A stretch of DNA of 64,000 nucleotides from Lanius collurio (lineage: Eukaryota > Chordata > Aves > Passeriformes > Laniidae). Shown piece after piece: positions 13,001 to 25,000 of this stretch (positions are counted from its first letter, which is position 1; every line of letters starts with the position of its first letter). Under the pieces are notes generated by a model. That model was not told the DNA's origin. It did no database searches and worked only from the letters and a program-made list of their open reading frames with translations. Made by a program: the position numbers and the translations under genes. Location of the stretch: assembly GCA_020086605.1 (NCBI GenBank), contig JACBWW010000016.1, positions 19,945,775-20,009,774 on the forward strand, in the 5' to 3' direction.

Positions 13001-16000
13001 GAAATTACAGGTTGCAATTTTGATTTTTCACAAGAAATGAATAAATTCAATATTTCAAATATAGCTTTTAAAAGGAGAAAACATGCCTGGCCCTCCCTTT
13101 CTGAGAGATGCCATGAAACATTCACAAACATATTAACCCCAGTACGGCTGCTGAAGCCCAGTTTGGGTAAATTTCTGCACATTCCTCTTGTCATTTCAGC
13201 CAGATCTGGTTCACTTCAGCTTCTTACCCACGTGGGGTAAAATGCCCACCCCATAAGAAGCGAAGGGTTTTAGGAAGACTTGTGCACACCACCAGCACCG
13301 AAGTAAGGCAGGCACTGATCAGCCAGAGGTCTCCAAGGCCCGGGAAGGAGGAGGATCTTGCAGCTGTGCTATCAAGAGGACTACCAAAATCAGAGTTTGG
13401 GAAGGCTTTTAAGAGAAAGGGACTTAAACATTGAACTAGAAGGTTGACTGAGCACACTAATATATACAGGGTAAGCTCTTTCTTGTTAATAGTTCAGTGT
13501 GACTTCTGGAAGAAAGGGAACTATAACTGTGGAGTCAGCACACATATCTAACAGTGCACACATTTGCTCCCATGAAGCCTTTGCAGGTGTATTTAAGAAT
13601 AATGCCAAGAAATTCAACACAGCTTTCCCCTCCCAAAGATGTGCTTGCCAAGGTTTTCAGAGTCTGAGGCCCGGGCTGCCCCAGGCTCACATTTGTGATA
13701 CACACTGGTGGTACAAGATGTGGTGCTGAGGTACTGAGAGAGGAGCTGGTTAATATCTAATTTCAGCACTGACAGAAAGAACACCCGTCAGTGACAAAGA
13801 CCCAATAACAAGTCACTGCATGTGCTTAACTGCTTTGGAATGTCACTGCTGCTTTAAAATCTACAAGTAGTGTCTGGAAAAGGTTAATCTATGTATTTAC
13901 TCATGTGTAGAAGTTTGTATTTACAGTAGGGTTATGATACCAACTTTAAGTTAGCTAAGGATATCTGTGTAAGCAACTGGAACATAGCACTAAGAACTAA
14001 TGAATTTTTATTTACCAAAGATGTAAAAATACTTCAACAACACTGTATCAGGACTGATGGCTTTGAAAGCAGGTAAAAATGCTCAACAAGTTTATCACAA
14101 GAAAATGTTGATTTGGTTGAAGATAATCCCCTTGTTTTGATAAGACAGAAACACTTTTGGGGGGGTGTATGTTATTGTAAAGCAGATTAGGACAGAAAAA
14201 ACCTGCAAACTAATTTTAGAAGACATGTTTTCATCTTATTGCAGCAAAACTCCAGCAAAGTAATTCTGGCACTTTCAAACATATTTTTTCAAAAATCTTA
14301 TGTATAGCTTAAATACAGACATTTCAAATGCTCTTGTTTTCTGGAGCACAAGCATTTCAAGTGCTCTGTCCTTGTGGCACAGATTCCAGTTCATGTTGGT
14401 AACATATCATACAGCAGAAGGGTCTTGATAACTTACAGCATCTTTTAAAGAGTCTGCAGACCCCACAGCCCAAGGCAATGAATATGCACTCTGATTGTAT
14501 TTCCAAACCACTCAACAACGACTTATTTTTATGTTTTTTAATCTATGGAGTTGCACACTTCCAACTTTCCAAACCTGGGGAACGTGACAAATGTCATTTA
14601 CAGTTCTCAGTGGTTAGCAAACCCCTGGGGAATATTTTTTGTCTGTTGTAGCTCTGGTGGTCACAATGGCAACGGGATTCATACATGGCTGAGTCAATCA
14701 GCATGAATCATTTATGTGACTCCTCATACATGGCATTATTAGGTTGGAATCATAGAAAAAAGATGACAGGGTCTTTGCTTCCCACACAACAAACCAACAG
14801 CTCCAGACCCTGCCATTAAATTCTCCTTTCTTTGCCTCAGCCTTTTCTCCCTGCCAGTTTCACAAATGTGCTGACAATACCTGTTTAATTTAGTGGTATT
14901 TTTTTCTTTTCTACTCCTTTTAAAATTTGTTCTTATGTGATTCACCTGATAAATTTTTGAACTTTTTACAGAGGACTAACATTCATAATGATGATGATGT
15001 GATTAAGTACAGAAAAAGACAGTGTAAAATGAAAAACAAATGCAAAAAGTTAAGAGTAATATACCTGTAGGGTTTTTATATTAAATATGTATTACATAAG
15101 AAATAAGTTACAAGTAGGGAGTCATGACTTGCAAAATATTTAAAACACACAAACCCATTGTTTGGACTGCAAAACACTGTTTTTCTATCAAGTAAACAGA
15201 ACAAATCCTGGAAACACAGGTGACTTCTAGTCTTTGGTTCCACTGGAAGTGATACTGCATGCTTAAGGAGTAAAGTTAATTAGTGATTAATAAGATTCCT
15301 TAAATGCAGCTTTTCAGTCTGACTGATTAGGATTCTTAGTACAGGACAAGGTGGGAGAAGAGCTGCAAGCACTGAAATCCTGTTCACAGTTATGCCAAAA
15401 ATGGTTCAGAAACCACATGCACTCCCAAGGTTGTCTGTTGCTAAGGATGAGTTTTTTCTCCTCTGGAGTACTAACAAATAAGATGATAAAGCAAGAGGTA
15501 TCTGTTACAAACTACTGTAAACATGTCAATCAGAGCCTCATTCCAGTGAACTTCCTCAAGGGGCAGTGATGGGAAACAAAATGGAAAAGCAATCCAAATT
15601 ATTGAACTCCTTTGGTGAAAAATGGCCTAACAAGCTGTCTGGAGACGACTCCAGCAAACAAGACCTCAGCTGGTCCAGAGCTGCCCCACTCCTCTGCAGT
15701 GCTGAGGCAGAATGGCCAAAGAGCTGATGAACTTCACCCACCACTGCTTGGCTCTGTCCTGACATCTCTGCATCATCATCTTCACCTTTTATGCAGGGCC
15801 CCCACACAGCTGGACCCACTGAGTTTCACCTTTGCTGTAGCAATGACTAAATAAGAAATGAAAACTAATTTGTGCAGAAAACACAGGGGGTGTATTTTCA
15901 AAGAAACTCAGTAGCTAGCACAAAAATTACCTGTTGTTTTATCAACAGAATTTAACTGGCTTTTGTAAGCAGTGAGCAGTATTGATTCTGAAAATCAGCA

Positions 16001-19000
16001 GGTACATCATTACAATTTCAAGGTAGGAGATATAATTTTCCACTGGTATTATGTAACAGGATCAAACATTTGTTAGAATGTACTTAATAGTTCATAATTG
16101 GATACTATCTAACACTGACCCTTGTTCATAACATAGAGTTGCATCAAAATGGCAAAACCAGAGAGATCAGAAGTACCAGCCCAAAACAGACCTGTACTAC
16201 CAGCAGTGTTGATGGAGCTTCCTTCAAAACAGGACCTGAGTGATGCAGGCTCAGAATATTCAAGTTTTCATTGAATATGGTGCATAACTTTTTTCCAAAA
16301 TGTAGGATTTTTTACAATGTCACAGGTTTCACATGGCTCTGTATGTAACATCTGACAGCACTGGTCAGTCAGCACCTGGCTTTGAGCTTGGCAGCACTCA
16401 GACATACCCAGGCACCCCTTTTACCTTCCATGCCGTAACACACCAGCCCATCTAACCCACAGCAGCAAGAAGCAGAGGTATTTATTTATTCCTGAAAGGT
16501 ATTTACTCACATCTCTCCTCGGAAAGGTGCCCAGCAGCTTGTACTCCTCCCAAGGATATCCCTTGGAAGCTACAAAATCAAAGACAACCTGCAGCTTGCT
16601 GCTGGCCAGGAAACGCCGCTCAAAGAATTCTCCGCTGGGCGTCCGGATGCGGAGTTTGCTGACAGACTCAGTGCTCTCCTCCTTCGGCTCGGGAGGCAAA
16701 GACTGCTCCAGAGAGAGCCTGATAGCCTGGGGAAGGAAAAACAACCATTTAGGTTGCAGTGCCAGCAACAGAAGAAAAGGACAGAAAGCTTTTCTTTTTA
16801 TTTCTTCTAGTGCTTCAAGACGTGTCGCACTGCTCCAGAGCCTTTATATCTCAATGACAAAATAATTTTTATTCACTCCTTAATAACAGCCCACCAGACA
16901 ACTAATTAAAATAAATCCTACTTTATAACACATATTACTAGGTCTACAGTTAATGCACGATGGGATACGTAATTTAATCATTTGGCAGAAAGCCTTGGAA
17001 AAAAATTGAATGAGAGAATAATTGTCAAGTGGTCAATTGCTTCCTTAAAGGGTATAAATTAAAAGGCAGTAAAAGTATTTCTTTAAATGCACTTGTCAAA
17101 TTGCCTTCCTCTTGCAGAGAGTAATTGACCATTTGCAGTAGAGCGGACACTTAATGGCAGTTCAAAGTGAAAAGAAATATATGCAAGAAATTTACTACAA
17201 ATAAACTGAAACACTGTTAAAAGATGCAATTAAAAATGCCATGAATGTACATTAGAAACACAGTGCACATATAAAAATAGGAACAATCAAAGAAGAAAAC
17301 TGGGTGAACAGAAATGTGAGCCTGAAGATTTAAATTAAGCTGCTGCTACTATTATTATTATTATTATTGTTGTTGTTGTTGTTGTTATTATTATTATTAC
17401 TACTATTATTAGTAGTAGTATGACTACTAAGAAGATGGTTCCAAGTACAGGTGAGCACATTTTCTGCAACTGCTTGCATGAAATCAGCCCCCAAACCACA
17501 GTGACACTACATGACTAAATGTGTATGACTGTGTTCCTGCTAACACTGCTGATGTCAAGATTTTAAGGGCAGGAACCAGGTCTGTGTTCTCTGTCCTCTG
17601 TCTCTGGGAGCTGCTACAGCACCAATTCTTTGATTAGATTTTTTTTTTTAATTTAAATAAAATTAATGGCTGATATTAGACTGCTGAATGAGGTGGCCTT
17701 GATTTTGAAGGGCATTTTTGTAACTCATGGGCAGCATCAGCATCTGTCAAAGATTTGCTCATACACAGAAGCAGCTCTGTTACAATATCACTTCTCTTAA
17801 GGTGGTGCTTAATGAGAAGGTAAATGAATGGAAGAAGCAGCACAAACACAATGCCTCCCTCAAAATGTGCCTAAAAGACAATTTTTCAAACTGAAGAGGC
17901 AGTCAGGCAGGGATTTACCCAGATTTTCGAGGAACTTTCAGGATACATAGTTCCTATTTGTGCTTTTGAAAACCTCCCCAAGGTCATTTAGTAACAGAAA
18001 CTGATGGATGGTGATTACACTGCAGAGAAAGGACTGGGCAGAAGCAAGATTATGAAGGCTTTTAAATAGTCTACTTCTTACACACGCACCTCTGAGCAAA
18101 TTATATCTCAGTATAAATATTTATACACAGAACTTGAGTTCATTTTTGCTCATCTACTATGAGATTATATTTTTAAATAGATTCTATTTTAATTTTCTCC
18201 CTCTCCATTCTAAACCACCTGCTTACTATCTTGCTGTTTTGACATTTCCCCACACAGTATAACAACAGATGCTACATTATTTACTGAACCCAATCAATTA
18301 TATTATAGAAAAATAAACAACAGTAGCTCATTAGAGCTCCTTCCTTTGTGCAAAGAGTGCATCACTCCCCAAAGTAACAACTCTCCAATGCTTCAACATA
18401 AAATGGCAATTTACAATGGATATTCTGTACCAGCAAACCAAGTCAGAAAACAATGACATGATGGATCACATTAAAAACTCTTGGACCTGAACAAGCAATT
18501 TCAGTTTGTTGATAAAAAGATGTTCAGTATGTGAAGAGCTCAATAGTCAGATTTTAAAATACAAACTGAACATAAAGCCACTTCTGTAAGTAAACACTGT
18601 TGCAGAACAATTCAGTCCAAGTAATCTGTATACTTGAAAATGGGGAGTGCTAGTAAACATTATTGTTAAAATCCCTTTTGTTCTACTAAGCAAACAGATT
18701 CTATTATTTTCATTACTGCACTCTGCATTGAAACAGGGAAGCCCAGGTACATTTTGATAACATGGGCCAATCTTGCAGCCTTTGCATAAGAAAACCATTT
18801 CCAAAAGGCCAAGGTATCAGAAAAGATTTAGGAGCAAATATAATGATGCAGAAATAATTATTGTTTCTATGCATGCAAAATTACTTAGAAAAGAAAAACT
18901 TATTTCTTACTTAAGCCTGAGTATGAGCTGATTGTGAACCTGTTCCAGCTTCAGTTGATTCATGTTCGACTGGTATTAACCTCACAGGATTGCCATCTCA

Positions 19001-22000
19001 CAACTAGTCTAGACTCTGAAAGAGGCTGCAGGAGCCATCTCTGAGAGGCACTGGGACCCTCAGAATTTACAAAATTGAGAAAATCTGCAAAATGACAGTT
19101 TGAGGAACACTATTCTTCACAGCACAGGGTTTCTGTTTCCTTACAGAGGCCTAGAGATATAAAGTAGTTGTTTAAACACAATTTTTGTTCTAGGGAAGAT
19201 ACGGTTCAGAAATTTTTTGAAGTTCCAAAAATACACATTTCAAGATTTTGGGTTTTATTATCTTATTTTTTTTTTAATAAGTGCATTGTCTCCTAAATTA
19301 AACTTGGCAACTTGTTTGATCAGATTTGTAGGTAGGCTTTGTGCTACTTCCTGGAAAAAATGAAAGGGCTCCATGCTTTTAAAAGGAGTGGCTGCAGAAA
19401 ACAGGTTAGAGCCTCCCAAAGATTACAGCATTTATGGAGCCCATTTCACAGATATCCTGTAAGCAGGTCTAACATCTGGCTGTATTTGAGACCCAGATGA
19501 CAAAACAGAAAAGCTATTAAACAGTGGATGAAAATGATTTAGTTGCACTTTGTTTCACAGATACATAGTAAGAAATCAATAATAAAAAAACCTGATCACA
19601 TAAAAAGTATACTTTGAATTGAAGTTGCAGAGTGTGTTGAATGATAGTTTCAATGTTCATAACCTTCATGAATTCAAAAAGTTGTCAGAAAAGGTAAAAC
19701 ATCCCACCTCACGTTCTTCCTCCTGTTCTTTCCGGATTTGTTCCAAGCGAAATTGCTCTGCCATTTCTCTCTCTTGTGCTTCCCTCTAACAAACACAAAG
19801 GGCAATCCCACATAAATATGTGATAAATACAAATGCAAAGAAATTTTTCAACATTTCTGTAGAAATTAGTATAAGAGATAGGATATTTATTAAGTGATAT
19901 TTTCCTGCCATTCCTTTCCCAAAATCTATTACTAAATGAAGCCAGGATGAGTTTAGCTAAAAAACGTAGTCAGGTCTAGTCCTAGTGACTTTATTTGGTG
20001 CCACTTTACAACACTGAGGCCTTTAGGCTCCCATGTTCAGAGCACAACTGAAGTTGGGCAGTCCTCTGCACCAGGGAGCTTTCCCAAACTCCAAAGGGTT
20101 CCCATGCCATGGCTCCCTCCCCCTGCACACACCTTGGCTCTGTCAGCCTCCAGTGAGATGCGGTACGCTTCATCCTGCTCTCTTTTCACATTTTCTCTGG
20201 CTTCACGTTCATCCTAAAGGTAAAGAAAATTAAAAAAAAAGAAAAAATAAATCAGCAAACAGTGGACCATTATTATAATTATCTTTATGTCCACCAGAAC
20301 TCTTTAATCCCAGTGACTTCAAAACCACCCAACTCCCGCTAGGAGAAACACGTTCAGAAATGCCTCAAGGGTGACAGTGGCTTTAGAAATTATGACTACC
20401 TGAAGCTATGAATCAGTTGCCAGCTAAGGGAATGGTGTGTCCAAGCCCTGGCCTGAGGGCTGGATGAGGCACCCAGGCTTTGCATTGAGAGCCATGGCAG
20501 GCACAGAGACCCAGAGAGGAGCAGCCTCCAGAGGAGGGGTCACTGCAGGGGGGTGTGGGCTGGTGCCAGGGGGGGATTTCCCTCCTGCACCCAACAGCTT
20601 GGATGGTTTTGTAACAGGGAAGAGTGGTTTAGGTGCTGAGGCTGCATTTTCATTGGCTTCCTACTCGAACTGATAGTGGGTAATGGCTGGTCCTGACAGA
20701 GAAAGCCCAATCCCAGGTCCTTCCTGTGTCAAAAACCCCTCAGCAGGGTCCATCCAGGGTCATGACTATCAAACATCATCCAGAAGCCTCAATTCCCAGT
20801 GTTGAATATGATACAAAGATGGGAAAGTTGCGGGTCCTGCTCTGAAGTACCTCAAATGGACAGATGCAGGCAAGCAAGGAACAGGAGGTTATGATGCCAG
20901 CAAAAAGTATCTTATCAACAATCACAGCACAAAAAAAATTAAAGGTTTCCTACAAACACACAAATGACAAAGCGAGGCATCATCCACACAGTGAAGGATC
21001 AAAGAGTGGATATCCCCAAAAGCTGGAATAACTGCACAGGGGTGATGTCAAATAAAGCAAAGTGTACAATCAATAGCTTCATTCTCTGCCTCTGAAGCTG
21101 AGACAGTGGCTGCTCCCCTGTGCTTACTCCTCTTACATCTCATAATCCCCCAGAGCCCTGCAGAGGCTGCACTGGTCCCTACAAAAATCAATAGGATTTA
21201 GCTGTGAGACTGCTGGTGGGCTCAGCAGGGTCTCCCCTGCAGTTACCAATAACACAGCACTTGTACTGGGGCAATCTCTCCCCTGTGTTTCACAGAAATT
21301 AAAGTCTACTACCTACTGCTTCTTGAAGAATTGTTTTAATCTTCCCATTCAGCTGCAAGATTTATTCCACATAAAAGAATAATTCTGGTAAGTGATCAAT
21401 TTTCTCCTCAAAACATCATTATTTGGCAAAAACTCAATTCTGAATGGGTGGAGCTCATACTAACTGTAATTATCTCAACATACAAACATGCCAAGATGTT
21501 CCTCAAACAAAACTCGAACTTCTCAGTGGTTAAATCTCCAAAGTAGAATGCAAACACGAGGAAATGACAAACTGCAGGGGAATCTATACAACTTTCACTT
21601 GGAAAGTAGCAAAATCTCTTCAGAGGAAATTCTTCTTCCTTACAGAAACAGGACCCAAACTTATTTTACAATCAGTGTGTCCTGAATTTCATTCCAAGAA
21701 GATTCAGAAACAATCAGTTTGTTCAGCAGAGCCAAAGCACGAGTAGAAGTAATTCTTGCAAAATGCAAAAAAAGGACAATAACCACCAAATAACCCTTCC
21801 CCTTCCTGGCTGCTCTGGACATTGATAAGTTTTATGTGCTCAGCTCATGGAATACTGGAGAAGTTAACTTGAAACTGATAGCAAAAAATTATCCTACACA
21901 AGTATTCCATTTCTGAGAAGAGGAGGTGTTGAAATAATTAAACAGCTCTCATTCTTATGTTATCAAAACATGAGGAAAGCTTCTTGAATACAGAGGTTTT

Positions 22001-25000
22001 CCCAATTCTTCTCATAGATGGAATGTAACAGTAAAGAAAAAAACTCCGTGCGATGTATACTGAGACTTTTCATAAACATACTGAAAATTTATCTTAGAAT
22101 AGTGAGAACCAAAATAACCTTTCCAAATCAGCTCACTAAAGGAAGATTACTTCAGGTAATCTGCCAGAGGACAATCCTTTAAAAAATATTTAGAATTATT
22201 TCAGAGAGAACCTATTCAACTTCCATGTTTTTCAACTCTGTGTATCACATCTAACTTCACATACCGAATTTCAAAAGTCACACAAGTCCAGTAATGCACA
22301 AAAGAACTCTGAAATATTAGATACAACTATTACATTTACAGGCTCTTCTCCATCAAAGACTGCTAGCAACTAAGATAGAGGTACTGTAGTTTACCAAAAA
22401 TAAAATTAAAAAAAAAAAATACTGACGCTGTAGGTTCTACAACTAGAACTGAAACATGAATTCCAGCTATTAATGGAAGTTAAAATTCTTTCTACCTTAT
22501 TCACTGCAGTTATCATCATCCTAGAAGAGGATTATGAAAAAGATGTCAGGAATGTGAAGAATTACCATGCATGACTTCCTGGTCCTCATAGAAATATGTG
22601 AGCCACATCTAAAAGTAAATGACCGTGCCACTGAGCCCTCCACCTCACTGAAATAACAGTGCTCTGACTGCAACAGACCTTAAAAACAAACCTGGAACCC
22701 AGAGTTCTTTGGGTTAGCAGCAGATGCAATCCCATGAAATGCCTCTTGTACCTACTTCTGTGTTCAAACTTCTATTTGTTAATACTGCTCACACTTGACA
22801 GGAACCACCTCCTTCCTCCACAGAGTTTACAGCTAAATTTTGTTATTGTTTGGTTCGGAGTTACACCTTGGACAAATTTTAAACATTAGATGAAGCAGTT
22901 CTCCCTTCTTTCATGCAGTTTCTTATTTTAGTCATCTCTTCCTGTAGAGAAGAATGAGGATGCCTCAAGTTCACCAGAAAGCAACAAAAGAAAACTTCCA
23001 GCAGTGACAGGAAAAGCAGAAGAAAATATTTTGCAGAGAATCTTTCACTGCACTAACAAAGAACGTGTGAAGAATAGTCATGCCACTAATAATTAATATA
23101 AAAAATTTAGAAGTGTTATCCATTAATAAAATTTGAGGCAGCTGAAAACTCTCCTGTTAGACCCTACATAAATCACATTATTGACTGAACACCACTAAAA
23201 GCATCTCCACTGTGCTTCTGCAATGAAGGCAGAATTGCCACCTTCCTTTTTCAAGAAATCAAAGTATAAACAGACATGGCTTATCCCAGGTCCCTTAAAC
23301 AGCCTTCACCAGAAACAGGGGTTATACAGCATTTGTGAATTCCACAGCAGTGGCTGAAGGCTGGTGTGAATGTAAATCATCCACATCCCAGGGGGTTTGG
23401 GCTTGAGACAAGGGGACAACTCTCCTTTGCACCTAAAAAGGAGAAAAGTCACAGATTTCTGCTTTCCCGTTTTGACAAAGAGACAACAGGAAGACATTCA
23501 TTCAATGGAAGGTTGCAAATTTGAAAAAAAATTGCTTTTATTTACAGAATATATTCTTTAGCTATGACTTTTCTTTGCTATTCTGTTTCTTAGAGATGCA
23601 GTCATCACAAAAATAGCAAACACATTTATGAGATGGCTACAGCCAACCAGAGAAAACCTTCTCTGGTAACATCCAGTGTGTCAAGACTAAGAAAAACTGA
23701 CAGATAAGATTATGAGGAAATTTAGGATAACTCTCTCAAATAATTATTTCCTAAACCATTTGTTGAAGTTAATCCTCAAACACCTCGTGACAGGCATTTT
23801 CAGATGCAGGATGATGGACAAAGAGGGATTCTTGATTGAATTTAGGACAGTAGATTCTACAAGTTAAAAATATTTGGCTTTTTGAATGGGATGTTTTGCT
23901 GGAAAAGTCATCATTGACCCTTCTGGGCTTTTTTCATTTTTATTATTTCTATTATCTTCTTTTTTACTCTTTATTATTGTCACTTCTGAAGGTAGGATTT
24001 AATGATTGAACCCCAGGAATCAGCTTTGCACCTGATTTATCTCAGGGAGCTGTGTTATATTATTCCCCATTGCCCTTTGGGACCAGCTTTACAGTGAAGT
24101 AAAACCAGATGAGACAGAGAGAGAACCATGAGCAGAAGACATTTCTCAGAGCACCAGCAAGTAAAGGGCTATTACAAGAAAGAAAGAAAGAAAAAAAATG
24201 TATGTACAAATGCTGAATGCCTATCTGAAAGACAGTTCATTTCACTGAACCACTCCTGAAATTAAAATCTGCAAATGCTTAAGGCTATTCATGGGAGCGT
24301 TAAAGAGAAACACCCCTTTGTCCAAACAAACCAGTGCAAGAAAGGCATTAATTTGACTCACTAAGATGACAGACTTGCACATTGTATAACTTAAACATAC
24401 ACGATGGGGAATATATGGAAGGAAAAAGTGTACACAGAGTGTATGGGGCACATGGGAACAACGAGGACAAAGCAAATGGATGTTTCAGTGGTGGCAGAAC
24501 CACAGAAAGAGGCAGAATGGGGCAAGGTGAGGGGGGCAGAACAGCACAGAACCACCACAGGATCCTGCCTGTCCACACTGAAGGCTGAAAGCTTAGTTCT
24601 AGATACTGATTTTTGGCAATTAACTCAAGTGACAAGTAAAAAAACAAACCCAAAACCTTCAAGGAATCCTGCAGCACCTTTCCTTGAGAAACAAGCCAGC
24701 CCAGCCCTGATAGATCTGCCCAGCTGGGCTGAATATTCAATGACTGGAGCCACCAACATGTATAGGCTAAAAGCCACAGGGACTGAAGATAAAATATCCT
24801 CCATTTTTCTTTCCTATGTCATTGCCTTGCCCTTTGCCAAAGCTCTAACCATGCTGGAAACTCTTGAAGGCAGCACTTGCACCTACCCGGTGTGTGCAGC
24901 AAAGTGCTCAATGGGAAGCCCATCATTTGGGCTCCAATCAAATTACAAACACAAAACTGGAAAAGTTAATCAAATAAATTGTCATTACTGTAGTTTAATT

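Larger units (their letters stand above)
4008..16510 (-). other. FAF1: FAF1 intron (12.5 kb), last intron
   Basis: Separates the two UBX exons. Unique AT-rich sequence; no second gene or recognisable transposon was seen on either strand. It contains a poly-T tract (5743-5760), short poly-A runs, and two stretches with conserved-element character (10855-10985 and 14655-14745, listed separately). Open frames up to about 90 codons occur on both strands (for example 12919-13240, where both strands are open together) but show no family resemblance. Confidence 0.8.
16727..19707 (-). other. FAF1: FAF1 intron (3.0 kb)
   Basis: Lies between the helix exon and the main UBX exon. It holds a candidate conserved element (16950-17170) and the compound trinucleotide microsatellite (17346-17421). 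The rest is unique AT-rich sequence with no gene seen. Confidence 0.85.

Noticed and set aside
14738..14762. CR1-like TTAGGTTGGAATCATAG
   Set aside because: Only a few bases match the CR1 tail, with no adjoining CR1 sequence; treated as chance.
15556..15854. Overlapping frames on both strands (87 and 80 codons)
   Set aside because: No recognisable domain, no splice structure, and both strands open together, as expected for composition effects.
16527..16865. 112-codon plus-strand frame
   Set aside because: It is the antisense shadow of the GC-richer FAF1 UBX exon.
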